Notes: generated from the letters alone by a model not told the origin. A stretch of 64,000 bases of DNA from CALREJ01 sp035547395 (GCA_035547395.1 DASZVA010000011.1:62001-126000); one strand, 5' to 3'. Counted from the first letter of the stretch, positions 47,661 to 56,279 are shown. A program made the numbers and translations.

Positions 47661-47666
47661 GTGGAT

Positions 47667-47694
47667 TGCCGGAAACCGGTTTTTCCGCTATAAT
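47667..47694 (+). promoter_or_regulatory. Promoter of the VirB4-like gene
   Basis: TTGCCG (47667-47672), 16-bp spacer, TATAAT (47689-47694). Predicted leader of about 13 nt. Confidence 0.55.
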
Positions 47695-47713
47695 GAAGAG
47701 AAATCCGGCATCT

Positions 47714-49630
47714 ATGCCTGACACACAAAAAAACCCGCTCCCCGGCCAAAATCCCGCTCTCGGACACCCCGTTCTCGAGGCGATCGACGATCTCCTCGGC
47801 CTTCATAAAAATACCGAGCATATTCTGGAAAAGAGAGAAGGCGACGAAGCGCTGACCGCCGAGGAGCAGGAAGTCGTGAAACGCTATGAGCAGGGACTGC
47901 AGAAAATGCTCGACATCATCGCGCCGGCGGGCATGCAGGTACGCAATAAGGATCTCGTGGTGAACGATCTCTTTGCGCGCACGCTCTATACCTACAACTG
48001 GCCCAATTACATCTACCCGAACTGGCTGGCGCAGACGATCAACCTGGACGTCACCATGGATATCGCGCAGTTCATTTACCCCAGCTCCAACAAGGCGATC
48101 ATGAAAATGCTGCGCAAGAAAGTGGCGGAACTGCGCAGCTCCATCCGCATGCTCGAGCAACGCGGCATCGTCCGTGACCCGACGCTGGAAGCGGCGCTGC
48201 AGGACGCCGAAGAACTCCGCGACCTGCTCGCCCGCGGACAGGAAAAGCTCTTCCAGTTCGGCATGTACATCACGCTCTATGGAGAGGATGAAGAGCATCT
48301 GAAAAAGACGCAGACCGACATCGAATCGATCCTCGGCGGAAAACTGGTGCTCACCAAGCCCGCCATGTTCCAGATGGAGCATGCGTGGAACTCGACGCTG
48401 CCGCTGTGTCTGGATGAGATCGAAATCAACCGCAACATGAACACCTCGCCGCTCGCGGCCAGCTTCCCGTTCAGTTCATCCGACCTCACCGATGATCACG
48501 GCATCCTCTACGGCATCAACCGCCACAACGACAGCTTGATCATCTTCGACCGTTTCGATCTGCCGAACGCGAACTCAAACATCTTCGCGACGTCCGGTGC
48601 AGGTAAGTCCTTCACGGCCAAACTCGAACTGCTGCGCTACCTGATGCTTGGGACCGAAGTGCTCGTCATCGACCCGGAAAACGAATACACCAACCTTTGC
48701 GAGGCGGTCGGCGGTTCGTTCATTCCCCTCTCGATTCAGAGCCCCTATCGCATCAATCCGTTCGATCTGCCGAAAGCGCTGCGCGGCGATGACGCCGCTC
48801 CGGGTGAAGTGCTGCGAGCCGCAGTCATCAACGTGCACGGACTGCTCAAGCTCATGCTTGGTCCGATCACGCCGTCCGAAGACGGCATCCTCGACAAGGC
48901 GATCCTCGACACCTACGCGCTGAGCGGCATCACGCTCCAGACCGAGGAACTCGGAAACGTCGATCCGCCTACACTCGGCCAACTGGTCGATGTGCTCATG
49001 ACGACCGAAGGCGGCGAGAACATGGCGAGAGTGCTCCAGAAGTACACGACCGGCAGCTTCGCGGGACTCTTTGACCAGAAGACGAACGTGCAGCTCGACA
49101 AGCAGATGATCGTCTTCCAGATCCGCGACCTGGAGGAGCAGCTCCGCCCGATCGCGATCTACGTGGTGCTCAACTTCCTCTGGAACCGCATCCGCACGGA
49201 ACTCAAGAAACGCATTCTCGTGATCGACGAAGCGTGGAACCTGATGCAGCACGAGGACTCCGCACGCTTCCTGTACGGCATCGTGAAGCGCGCCCGCAAG
49301 TACTACCTGGGCGTCACGACGATCACGCAGGACGTGGACGACTTCGTGGAGTCCCCCTTCGGCAAACCGATCATCACCAACTCCTCGCTGCAGCTGCTCA
49401 TGAAGCAGTCACCGACAACCGTCGACGCACTCCAGAAACTCTTCTACCTGACGGACGGCGAGAAGTACGTGCTGCTTAATAGCGACGTCGGACAGGGAAT
49501 TCTCTTCGCGGGTTACAAGCACGTGGCCGCCGAGATCGTCGCCTCGCCCGATGAAGCGGGACTGATCACGACCAAGCCGGAGGAAGTGCTCAAGCAGCAG
49601 AAAGCTGAAGAGAAGAAGAAAGAAGGGTGA
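47714..49630 (+). CDS. VirB4/TraC-like secretion or conjugation ATPase
   Basis: 638 aa from the chosen ATG. AAA+/HerA-type motor of type IV secretion or pilus systems. Walker A is ATSGAGKSFTAK (near residue 293), Walker B ILVIDEAWNLM (near 500), with a following sensor region VTTITQDVDDF and the C-terminal QSPTTVDALQKLF typical of VirB4. The N-terminus is helical (EEQEVVKRYEQGLQKML). It ends in a Lys/Glu tail. Alternative start at 47693 (MKRN). The pilin-like genes at 16720 and 54552-55971 could be its substrates; VirB6, VirB8-10 and a relaxase are not seen here. Confidence 0.9.
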   Translation: MPDTQKNPLPGQNPALGHPVLEAIDDLLGLHKNTEHILEKREGDEALTAEEQEVVKRYEQGLQKMLDIIAPAGMQVRNKDLVVNDLFARTLYTYNWPNYIYPNWLAQTINLDVTMDIAQFIYPSSNKAIMKMLRKKVAELRSSIRMLEQRGIVRDPTLEAALQDAEELRDLLARGQEKLFQFGMYITLYGEDEEHLKKTQTDIESILGGKLVLTKPAMFQMEHAWNSTLPLCLDEIEINRNMNTSPLAASFPFSSSDLTDDHGILYGINRHNDSLIIFDRFDLPNANSNIFATSGAGKSFTAKLELLRYLMLGTEVLVIDPENEYTNLCEAVGGSFIPLSIQSPYRINPFDLPKALRGDDAAPGEVLRAAVINVHGLLKLMLGPITPSEDGILDKAILDTYALSGITLQTEELGNVDPPTLGQLVDVLMTTEGGENMARVLQKYTTGSFAGLFDQKTNVQLDKQMIVFQIRDLEEQLRPIAIYVVLNFLWNRIRTELKKRILVIDEAWNLMQHEDSARFLYGIVKRARKYYLGVTTITQDVDDFVESPFGKPIITNSSLQLLMKQSPTTVDALQKLFYLTDGEKYVLLNSDVGQGILFAGYKHVAAEIVASPDEAGLITTKPEEVLKQQKAEEKKKEG

Positions 49631-49736
49631 GTAGGTTTTGTAGGTTGAGTAGGTTCCGTGGGTTTAGTACGTTTCCAACTTACTAAACGTACCAAACTTA
49701 CAAAACTTACTGTACGTACCAAACCTATTAAACGTC
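49628..49736. repeat. Simple-sequence inverted repeat (GTAGGTTTAGTAC word)
   Basis: Left arm tandem GAGTAGGTT/GTAGGTTGA. Right arm AACTTACTAAACGTACC and further copies of ACGTACCAAAC. About 109 bp, the longest of the series; the last units touch the nrnA-like stop. Confidence 0.8.
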
Positions 49737-50741
49737 CCCCTCTCGCTCAGTAGCGGACGTCTTCTTCGTATTCTCCTCCTCCACCACCTTCCAGCGCAGT
49801 TCGGGTTTGAGCTTGCCGCTGACCGCGAAGCCCGCGGCTTTCTTGTGTCCCCCGCCCTGCAGATTGCCTGCCATCGCCGCGACGTCGACGTCGTCACGCA
49901 GAGTCCTCAGGCTACCCTTCACTTTGCCGTCACGCTCAGAGAGCACCATCGAGAACCGCATGCCCGGCACCGCGTTCACGTAGTCGATGGCACCCGCCAA
50001 TTCCGAATAATCCGCACCCGTCGCGCGGAAGTCGCCCTCGGTCACCGCGGAGATCGCGCCGCCTTCTTCGGTGATGCTGATCTTCTCGAGCACCCGACCC
50101 CACAGCTTCAATGTGCTCAGCTTCGCAGTGCGGAAGACCGCCGTCACGATCATCTGCTGGCGCGCGCCTGCGCGCAGCAGCCTCGCAACCGTGCGATAGA
50201 CCGCGGGAGTCGTGTTGCTGTGGAGCAGTCCTCCGGTATCGGTGTACACACCCGTGAGCAGTGACGTCGCGATGTCACTCGTAATCGGCCAGTTGAGAAG
50301 ATCAGCAAGGGCAACCACGATCTCGCAGCTGGATGCCGCTTCGGGCACCAGAATATTCACCGTTCCAAAGAGCGGATTACCCGGATGATGATCGATCATC
50401 ACGGTCGGATAGCTGCCGTCGAAGAGCTCCGGATGCGTCGTCGTCATTTCGGTGAGCTTCGCTTCCGCGCAATCGACGAAGACCGCGGCATCCCCCGCCT
50501 GCATCGTGAGCTCGTCGGTGATGCGCTGCTCTGCGGGCAGATAGTGAAAGGTGTCGGGCACGCTGTCGACGCAGTGCATGGTGATTTTTTTGTCGGGAAA
50601 CTGCTGCTCCAAAAGAAGCGCCAGGCCGGTGAGCGCGCCGAGCGCGTCGCCGTCGGGAGCGCGATGACAGATGACGGCGATCCGCTTTGCTTTCGTGAGA
50701 AGCTCAAGTGCTGACGTTGCTTCAACGGATGTCAGTGGCAT
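49728..50741 (-). CDS. DHH-family phosphoesterase (NrnA-like oligoribonuclease/pAp phosphatase)
   Basis: 337 aa. DHH domain: HRAPDGDALGALTGLAL (Asp ligands, about 26-42), FVDCAE (about 89), the DHH triad in MIDHHPGN (about 115-122) and DTGGLLHSN. DHHA1 domain: GSLRTLRDDVDVAAMAG and the substrate-binding LQGGGHKKAAGFA near 300. Cleaves short RNAs and/or dephosphorylates pAp; c-di-AMP-type substrates are also possible. Start at 50741; TACAGT lies 10 nt upstream. Confidence 0.92.
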   Translation of the reverse strand: MPLTSVEATSALELLTKAKRIAVICHRAPDGDALGALTGLALLLEQQFPDKKITMHCVDSVPDTFHYLPAEQRITDELTMQAGDAAVFVDCAEAKLTEMTTTHPELFDGSYPTVMIDHHPGNPLFGTVNILVPEAASSCEIVVALADLLNWPITSDIATSLLTGVYTDTGGLLHSNTTPAVYRTVARLLRAGARQQMIVTAVFRTAKLSTLKLWGRVLEKISITEEGGAISAVTEGDFRATGADYSELAGAIDYVNAVPGMRFSMVLSERDGKVKGSLRTLRDDVDVAAMAGNLQGGGHKKAAGFAVSGKLKPELRWKVVEEENTKKTSATEREGDV

Positions 50742-50827
50742 AAAGGGAGAAACTGTACGTCCATGACGACGCGCCAACAATTATCTCCTGTTGCAGAAAC
50801 TATTCGGCTTATGTTGTGGCGATCGAA

Positions 50828-50857
50828 TGTCATGGTTCGACTACGCTCACCATGACA
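50828..50857. repeat. GTCATGG palindrome (REP-like)
   Basis: TGTCATGGT, 12-nt spacer with TTCGACTACGCTC, ACCATGACA. Same family as 10174, 57177 and 58054. Lies in the divergent gap between nrnA-like and fmt. Confidence 0.65.
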
Positions 50858-50881
50858 CCTTCCGCTATATTCTTCATGATC

Positions 50882-51760
50882 ATGTCTCACTCCATCCTCT
50901 TCTGCGGCACTCCCCACTTCGCGGTTCCGTCTCTGCGGATGCTTCTGCATGACGATGATTTCGAGGTGAAGGCGGTGATCACGCAGCCGGACAAACCTGT
51001 CGGAAGGAAACAGACGCTGACCTATCCGCCGGTGAAGACGCTCGCGCTCGATCATCAGATCCCCGTGCTGCAGCCGGAGAACATCAATACGTTTCTGCCC
51101 GACTACATTGAAAAGCATCCGGAGATGAAACCGGATTTCCTCGTCGTCGTCGCATACGGGAAAATTTTGAAACAAGCTGTACTCGATCTGCCCAATATCG
51201 CGCCCATCAACGTGCATGCGTCGGTGCTCCCCCGCTGGCGCGGCGCATCCCCAATCGAGCACGCGATCCTGAACGGCGACGCGACGACCGGCGTCACGAT
51301 TCAGATCATGAGCGCGGGGCTGGATGAAGGACCGATTCTTTCCATCGACAAAATCGGCATCGGCGCGCACGAGACGGCTCCGCAGTTGCGGGAACGATTG
51401 AGTGTGATCGGAGCCGAACTGTTGGTGAAGACGCTGAAAGAACCGTTGCATCCGGTACCGCAATCCGCGGAGGGCATCACTGTTTGCACCAAGATCAAAA
51501 AAGAAGACGGCAACGTCGATCCGAAGACGATGAGTGCCTGGCAAATCGAACGCGCCATCCGCGCCTATCAACCCTGGCCGGGCGTGAAGGCGACGATCGA
51601 CGGACACGAGGTGAAGCTCATCGAAGCCTCCATCGAGCCCGATCCGTCGGCGATTGCGATTGCCTGTAATGAAAACACAACTCTCTACGTCACGATGCTC
51701 CAGCCGCCCGGCAAGAAACCAATGAAAGCGACGGATTGGCAGCGGGGACTCAGGAATTAA
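50882..51760 (+). CDS. fmt: Methionyl-tRNA formyltransferase
   Basis: Formylates Met-tRNA(fMet) for initiation. 292 aa. Begins SHSILFCGTPHFAVPSLRML. Catalytic elements NVHASVLPRWRGASPIEHA (Asn, His; about 101-119) and LDEGPIL (Asp near 144) are intact, with GDATTGVTI between. The C-terminal OB-like domain includes QIERAIRAYQPWPGVKA. Two nearby ATGs (50876, 50882) fit; TATATT ends 10 nt before the second. Formylation is consistent with ordinary bacterial initiation even though most messages here look leaderless. Confidence 0.95.
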   Translation: MSHSILFCGTPHFAVPSLRMLLHDDDFEVKAVITQPDKPVGRKQTLTYPPVKTLALDHQIPVLQPENINTFLPDYIEKHPEMKPDFLVVVAYGKILKQAVLDLPNIAPINVHASVLPRWRGASPIEHAILNGDATTGVTIQIMSAGLDEGPILSIDKIGIGAHETAPQLRERLSVIGAELLVKTLKEPLHPVPQSAEGITVCTKIKKEDGNVDPKTMSAWQIERAIRAYQPWPGVKATIDGHEVKLIEASIEPDPSAIAIACNENTTLYVTMLQPPGKKPMKATDWQRGLRN

Positions 51761-51815
51761 CAGGCTTGTTTTGAAGCTTATTATGACCGGCCATTCTTCT
51801 TCGGAAGGTGGATCG

Positions 51816-51890
51816 CGGGGTGTAGCTCAGCCTGGCTAGAGCGTTGCATGTAACATGCAAAGGTCTTGGGTTCAAATCCCTTCACCCCGA
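51816..51890 (+). tRNA. tRNA-like gene with abnormal anticodon loop
   Basis: Cloverleaf can be drawn: acceptor CGGGGTG/CACCCCG (7 bp, C1-G72 as in tRNA-Pro), D arm GCTC/GAGC, anticodon stem TTGCA/TGCAA, loop TGTAACA, T loop TTCAAAT. Departures: position 33 is G, not T; the nominal anticodon would be TAA, which does not fit this class I shape; the T stem has two T-T mismatches (TTGGG/CCCTT); CCA is not encoded although the other tRNAs here encode it. A strong terminator follows 4 bp after the discriminator, so it appears to be transcribed. Confidence 0.5.
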
Positions 51891-51893
51891 TTG

Positions 51894-51923
51894 CCCGCTG
51901 TCATACGTGATCAGCGGGTTTTT
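51894..51923 (+). terminator. Terminator after the tRNA-like gene
   Basis: CCCGCTG, 11-nt loop, CAGCGGG, then T5. Confidence 0.88.
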
Positions 51924-51935
51924 AAAAAATCACGC

Positions 51936-52012
51936 TGTAGAGACGTGCGATTCACACGTCTCTACAACACATTCTGAAGGATACAAAAAGGGCGCGGCAC
52001 GCCGCGCCCCTA
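51936..52012. repeat. Two adjacent palindromes (GTAGAGACG and GGGCGCGGC types)
   Basis: 51936-51966 is a perfect 12-bp stem TGTAGAGACGTG/CACGTCTCTACA with 7-nt loop. 51990-52009 is a 9-bp stem GGGCGCGGC/GCCGCGCCC with 2-nt loop, followed by CCTAC. The second matches the GTAGGGGC family at 43259. Similar palindromes are known from cyanobacterial genomes. Confidence 0.8.
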
Positions 52013-52055
52013 CCATTCTTCTATATCCTCTTTGCCTTCTACACCGTCTTCATTC

Positions 52056-52352
52056 TCAAACTTTGCTCTTCATTTCCTGAAACGCGGCGATGAACTGATC
52101 GAGGTCTTCGGCATCGAACATGATCGTCGTCTTCTGGCCGCCGCGGGATTTCTCGGAAACCTTGAAGAACTTTCCGTTCCCCGACTGCTTCAGGTCGATG
52201 TAGAACGTGCGCTGGCGCGCGTGGATCGTGACGGAGTGAATATCCTGCGCAAATGAGCGGTTGCCGCCGCCGTTGCCCGCAGGATGACTGTGCATGGGAC
52301 GCTCATCCTGTGCCGGGGGCGCGCCCGTCAGTTCGGACATGGGATCAAACAT
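52056..52352 (-). CDS. PUR-domain-like (DUF3276-type) nucleic-acid-binding protein
   Basis: 98 aa. The segment IHARQRTFYIDLKQSGNGKFF (about 43-62, shown here in part: RQRTFYIDLKQSGNGK), KVSEKSRGGQKTTIMF and DAEDLDQFIAAF follow the beta-beta-beta-alpha PUR repeat that binds ssDNA/RNA. The N-terminus is Pro/His/Gly-rich and unstructured. Bacterial PUR proteins are small dimers; targets unknown. Confidence 0.75.
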   Translation of the reverse strand: MFDPMSELTGAPPAQDERPMHSHPAGNGGGNRSFAQDIHSVTIHARQRTFYIDLKQSGNGKFFKVSEKSRGGQKTTIMFDAEDLDQFIAAFQEMKSKV

Positions 52353-52522
52353 ATGGGTTAAGAGAAAAAAGTAATTGCTCCCCCTCCACGTCTCCAGCGT
52401 CGTGCTGCGTCGGTTGATGTGAGAGCTGTCTGCAATGTATCAAAGAGATTTCTGATTGCAACAAGTCGATGCAAAATTGCGCAAACAGGCTCATCATGAG
52501 ATGAGCCTGTATGTTCTTTTCA

Positions 52523-52894
52523 TCATCCTCCAAACGTTACTAAAAAACCCAGGAGTTCCACTATTGATCCAATCAAGAGCAGCCATATCCCGATGAATCT
52601 CATACGACGAAGCCCTCCAATGTGAGCCTGTGCTTGTTCGCCACCATATGGCTGATCGATGTACATGGTCGCACGATGCAGATGGTGTTCTTCCTGATCT
52701 GCAAGGAATCGCAGAAGATCCTGCAGAGCAGCTGCAAGAACCATAAGGAACAAACCTCCCGCTAGCCACAGTTTCGTCCACAAGGTTCCCTGAGGAAGAA
52801 GAGGAAATATTTTCAGTGGGATTAAAAAAAACAATCCACCGAAGATGCACCACTTCATGAAAAAAGCCCCGTAAACCATCGGATGATTCATCAT
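52523..52894 (-). CDS. Three-helix membrane protein (123 aa)
   Basis: Hydrophobic helices at about 11-28, 40-62 and 99-120, with a His-rich amphipathic loop between (EEHHLHRATMYIDQ). Family not recognised. It has a genuine Shine-Dalgarno-like AGGAG 8 nt before the ATG, unlike most genes here, and a slightly lower GC, so recent acquisition is possible. The gap to the next genes shows nothing else. Confidence 0.6.
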   Translation of the reverse strand: MMNHPMVYGAFFMKWCIFGGLFFLIPLKIFPLLPQGTLWTKLWLAGGLFLMVLAAALQDLLRFLADQEEHHLHRATMYIDQPYGGEQAQAHIGGLRRMRFIGIWLLLIGSIVELLGFLVTFGG

Positions 52895-52951
52895 TGTGCT
52901 CCTAATTGTGTTGCGAAAAGAACTATTTATATTTTGTAATAATAAAAATAA

Positions 52952-54505
52952 TCAGTCAAGAGGCGCAAACAGGATCGACGGCTCGCCGACGGTCTTCCAT
53001 TCAGGGACTCCTCCCCATGTCTTCATGGCGTCCGTAATCACAAAATCCTTCTCTTTCATCTTGTCTACGTACGGCAGGTTGAGCTGCCTGGCGATGCGAT
53101 AAGCGGTATCTGGAATGAATGGCAGAAGCGCGAGTGAGACGTGGCGCAATGCTTCCGCGAAGCGCGACAGAACGGCGATGCGTTCTGTGCCTTCCAGCTT
53201 CCACGGCTGCGCGAGATTGAAGCTCGCGTTCATCGCGTCGATCTGTGTGGTAATACCTTGGATCGCACCGTGAATATCAAAACGATTGAGCGCATCGGCG
53301 TACTGCACCCATGCAGCGGCGATGTTCGCCTCGTCATCTTTGCTTGGCGGAAGCGCGAGCGAGCCGCCTTCTTTTTTGAGCATCACAAGCACGCGGTTGA
53401 GCATGTTGCCGAGCTGGTTTCTAAGCTTACTGTCATAGATTTCCTCCAGTCTCTTCCAGCTGAAATCGCCGTCGCGGCCGACCGGAATTTCGTGGCAGAG
53501 GAAGAAGCGCATCGGGTCCGGATTGCCATTGAATGTCGCGAGCACATCGACCGGATCGACGACGTTGCCGAGCGACTTGCTCATCTTCTGCCCTTCGCTC
53601 GTGACGAATCCGTGAATGAGAAGCCTATTCGGAATCTGGATACCGGCGTAGTTCAGCATCGCGGGCCAGATGCACGCGTGGAAACGCGCGATGTCCTTGC
53701 CGATCACGTGCGTGACCGTCGCGTCATCCCACCACTTTTTCTCTTCACGATCCGTCAGATAACCGAGTCCGGAAATATAATTCGTCAGCGCATCGCACCA
53801 CACGTACATCGTCTGATTCTCATCACCCGGAATGGGGATGCCCCATGCCAGGCTGCTCTTCGGCCGCGAAAATGACACGTCTTCCAGGCCGCCCCGGATG
53901 AGCGAGAGCGTCTCCTCGCTGCGGTAGTCTGGAATGATGCGATACTCGCCATCTGTCAGAATCTTTTGCAGCCACTCCTCTTTGTCATGCAGTTTGAAGA
54001 AATAGTTCTCCTCCTCGACTTTTTCGGGTTCAACTTGATGGATCGGACACTTGCCGTCGACCAGATCCTTCGCCGTCAGGAACCGTTCGCAGCCGCTGCA
54101 GTAAAGCCCCGTGTAGGTGCGCTTCTCCAGAGCACCTGCCTCCATCAATTTTTTCCAGAGCGCCTCAACCGTCGGACGGTGCCGTACCTTGTCGACATTG
54201 GGCCAGTTCACCGCATGATCCGACGTGCGGATGAAGATGTCGGCGGAAATATTGAGTTGCGCGTAGAGCGACTCAAACAGCGGCACGTTTTGATCAACCA
54301 GCTCCGATGGAGTGGCTCCCGCCTTCTTTGCTGTCTGCTGAATCTTGATACCGTGCTCGTCGGTGCCGATCTGAAACCGGACCTCGTCGCCCTTGAGCCG
54401 GAACCACCTCGCCATGACATCCGCAATTACCTTTTCCAATACGTGCCCCATATGCGGCGCCGCATTCGGGTAATCGATAGCCGTCGTGATGTACTGGCGA
54501 GACAT
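52952..54505 (-). CDS. metG: Methionyl-tRNA synthetase
   Basis: 517 aa class I synthetase. HIGH element is YPNAAPHMGHVLEK (about 12-25), zinc/connective part with CSGCERF and CPIH (about 128-150), KMSKS in GQKMSKSLGN (about 296-305), anticodon helix bundle at the C-terminus. No C-terminal tRNA-binding EMAP domain, so it is the short form. TACACT (54517-54512) ends 6 nt before the ATG, fixing the start; the 68-residue extension upstream is rejected. Confidence 0.97.
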   Translation of the reverse strand: MSRQYITTAIDYPNAAPHMGHVLEKVIADVMARWFRLKGDEVRFQIGTDEHGIKIQQTAKKAGATPSELVDQNVPLFESLYAQLNISADIFIRTSDHAVNWPNVDKVRHRPTVEALWKKLMEAGALEKRTYTGLYCSGCERFLTAKDLVDGKCPIHQVEPEKVEEENYFFKLHDKEEWLQKILTDGEYRIIPDYRSEETLSLIRGGLEDVSFSRPKSSLAWGIPIPGDENQTMYVWCDALTNYISGLGYLTDREEKKWWDDATVTHVIGKDIARFHACIWPAMLNYAGIQIPNRLLIHGFVTSEGQKMSKSLGNVVDPVDVLATFNGNPDPMRFFLCHEIPVGRDGDFSWKRLEEIYDSKLRNQLGNMLNRVLVMLKKEGGSLALPPSKDDEANIAAAWVQYADALNRFDIHGAIQGITTQIDAMNASFNLAQPWKLEGTERIAVLSRFAEALRHVSLALLPFIPDTAYRIARQLNLPYVDKMKEKDFVITDAMKTWGGVPEWKTVGEPSILFAPLD

Positions 54506-54551
54506 GCGCTCAGTGTAGCGCATTCCCCGGTCCGGACACACCGATGTTTCC

Positions 54552-54944
54552 TTATGACAGAGCGTTTTGCAGGAACTGACTGACGAAGCTGATGATCGCG
54601 AACGCAAGAACGTAGAGCAGCAATCCGATAGCGACGTATCTGAGTATGTTTTTACCCTGCGACACCCCTTCCTCGTTTCCATGAGAGCTGATGATTTTGA
54701 TACCCGCATAGATCACCAGTATCACCGATACCACGCCGATGAGGGAATTCAGGAACAACACGATTCTTCCGGCAAAATACGCGATAAGTCCGGTGCCCGA
54801 CGTACCGGCGACCGAACAGGGCAGCACGCTGCAGATCATGGACCACATTTGAGAGACGCCGCTTCCCTGCGACAATTGCGTCTGGGCACCCTGGGCAAAT
54901 GCCGTCGGAATGAGCGTGCCGATTATGGTAGCGAGAAGGTGCAT
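54552..54944 (-). CDS. Pilin-like small membrane protein, third of a triplet
   Basis: 130 aa: signal peptide ending PTAFA|Q (about 14-17), a Gln/Ser-rich stretch with two Cys, then two membrane helices (about 53-78 and 100-120) with a short charged loop HGNEEGVSQGKN. Same layout as VirB2/TrbC-type pilins and the 16720 gene. The start overlaps the stop of the preceding gene by one base (TGATG), so it is coupled. Confidence 0.65.
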   Translation of the reverse strand: MHLLATIIGTLIPTAFAQGAQTQLSQGSGVSQMWSMICSVLPCSVAGTSGTGLIAYFAGRIVLFLNSLIGVVSVILVIYAGIKIISSHGNEEGVSQGKNILRYVAIGLLLYVLAFAIISFVSQFLQNALS

Positions 54945-55540
54945 CAGACTCCAAAGAAGGTGGTAACGGCGCTTGCGAGAGCGGCGGCCAAGTTCACGAC
55001 CACGGCGCCGATCGCGGCCCAAAAGAGCATCGTCTTTCCCTTGTTGTATTCGTCCGATTTTCCCTGTGCATACACCATGCGGAGTCCCGCAATGATAACA
55101 ATGATGACGAATACGGAATTGAGAACCAGCTTGAGAACAGAGACGGCCGCACCGATCAACGCGATCGGCAGCACTCCCGCCACGGCGATGTTGGGATTGC
55201 CCACGATCGACACGAACGCTTCGGAAAAAATCGCGACGCACAGACCGATCATCGCGTTCGCCACGCCATGTTTGAATTGCGAGATTTTTCCTTCGTCACC
55301 CAGATTGGAGACCATTTGAAATCCCGCGAACACAATGAACAGCACCGCCAGTCCGGCTGCGATTTGCAGGAGCATCGCAACTACCTTCAAAGCGAACGTG
55401 GCGGGAATGTTCGCGCTGCCGGCATTGCATCCGATCAGACCGATGCACGTGCCGTTCACGGACGGCAATAACGCCGCGTAAGCGGGCATTGCCGCAACGA
55501 GCGCCGCCAGCAAGCCGATGGCAAGGACGCCGCGCTTCAT
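54944..55540 (-). CDS. Pilin-like membrane protein, second of a triplet
   Basis: 198 aa: signal peptide (GLLAALVAAMPAYA), then about four hydrophobic helices in two pairs, each pair separated by a short charged loop (SNLGDEGKISQFKHG and AQGKSDEYNKGK). It looks like a duplicated pilin unit. Starts in an ATGA overlap with the upstream gene. Confidence 0.65.
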   Translation of the reverse strand: MKRGVLAIGLLAALVAAMPAYAALLPSVNGTCIGLIGCNAGSANIPATFALKVVAMLLQIAAGLAVLFIVFAGFQMVSNLGDEGKISQFKHGVANAMIGLCVAIFSEAFVSIVGNPNIAVAGVLPIALIGAAVSVLKLVLNSVFVIIVIIAGLRMVYAQGKSDEYNKGKTMLFWAAIGAVVVNLAAALASAVTTFFGV

Positions 55541-55971
55541 ACGTAAAAGGTTGAGTTAAGTGTCTTGAGAATCAGCGTCGCAAAGCCGACCATCAGGAGT
55601 CCCGCTAACGCCCACTGTATCTTGTTTTTTCCGTTATCACGCATGGCACTGTCGCTACCCGAAAGCATGATCTCTATGCCGCCGATCAGCGCCTGCAAAA
55701 CGCCGATGCCCGCGGCGCAGCCCAGGATCCACGGCCACGCCATATTGAAATACACGAAGAAAATTTCACCATTTGAGCTGGGGGGCAGAGACTTCACATT
55801 CGGATCAATCGGCGCGAGGAGCGGCAGGTTCGGATTTGCGCCCGGATCAAACGGGGATGTTTGCGTGGCAGCAAAGGCGCGCGGCAAGACGGCAAACGAG
55901 CCAATGCTGCTCATTGCAAGCAAAAATCTCACAAACAGAGCCTGCCGGAGGGTCTTTTTTTGGGGCTTCAT
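55537..55971 (-). CDS. Pilin-like membrane protein, first of a triplet
   Basis: 144 aa: signal peptide ending RAFA|A (about 33-35), a Pro/Asn-rich stretch, then two hydrophobic helices (about 78-100 and 117-138) around SGSDSAMRDNGKNKIQ, which is the TrbC/VirB2-like pattern. It heads a unit of three coupled genes with a TATAATAGAGA box 10 nt before its start. Likely role: structural subunits of a pilus or secretion channel driven by the VirB4-like ATPase. Confidence 0.68.
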   Translation of the reverse strand: MKPQKKTLRQALFVRFLLAMSSIGSFAVLPRAFAATQTSPFDPGANPNLPLLAPIDPNVKSLPPSSNGEIFFVYFNMAWPWILGCAAGIGVLQALIGGIEIMLSGSDSAMRDNGKNKIQWALAGLLMVGFATLILKTLNSTFYV

Positions 55972-55981
55972 AAATCTCTCT

Positions 55982-55987
55982 ATTATA
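55982..55987 (-). promoter_or_regulatory. -10 box of the pilin-like triplet (TATAATAGAGA)
   Basis: Same 11-nt string as upstream of 20653 and 56993, placed so that transcription would start about 4 nt before the ATG. Confidence 0.55.
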
Positions 55988-56079
55988 GCAAAAAATGAGC
56001 CTGAAAGCGAGGTTGCATAGCACCATAAATCTCCGTAGGATACCGCCTACTTACGTGTTTTGACCTTTTATAATTATCT

Positions 56080-56156
56080 GCGGATGTAGCTCAATTGGCT
56101 AGAGCGACGCCTTGCCATGGCGTAGGTTGCGGGTTCGAGTCCCGTCATCCGCTCCA
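56080..56156 (+). tRNA. tRNA-Gly (GCC)
   Basis: 77 nt with encoded CCA. Acceptor GCGGATG/CATCCGC, anticodon arm ACGCC-TTGCCAT-GGCGT, anticodon GCC. TATAAT at 56069-56074 is only 5 nt upstream. Confidence 0.96.
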
Positions 56157-56177
56157 TTCATCAGTTCTTTAAATCGC

Positions 56178-56202
56178 AGCGAAGCATTCCCTTCGCTTTT
56201 TT
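56178..56202 (+). terminator. Terminator between the two tRNA-Gly genes
   Basis: AGCGAAG, CATTCC loop, CTTCGCT, T6. Confidence 0.85.
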
Positions 56203-56276
56203 GCGGGATTAGTACAGTGGTAGTACGCGAGCTTCCCAAGCTTGAGATGCGGGTTCGATTCCCGTATCCCGCTCCA
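56203..56276 (+). tRNA. tRNA-Gly (CCC)
   Basis: 74 nt with encoded CCA. Acceptor GCGGGAT/ATCCCGC, anticodon loop TTCCCAA, anticodon CCC. Confidence 0.95.
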
Positions 56277-56279
56277 TCC

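Noticed and set aside
49628..49736. CRISPR array
   Set aside because: The units are 6-9 nt, degenerate and without unique spacers of constant length; no cas genes are present.
54506..54709. N-terminal extension of MetRS
   Set aside because: The 68 residues have no MetRS similarity and run through the end of the pilin-like gene; TACACT 6 nt before the ATG at 54505 fixes the start.
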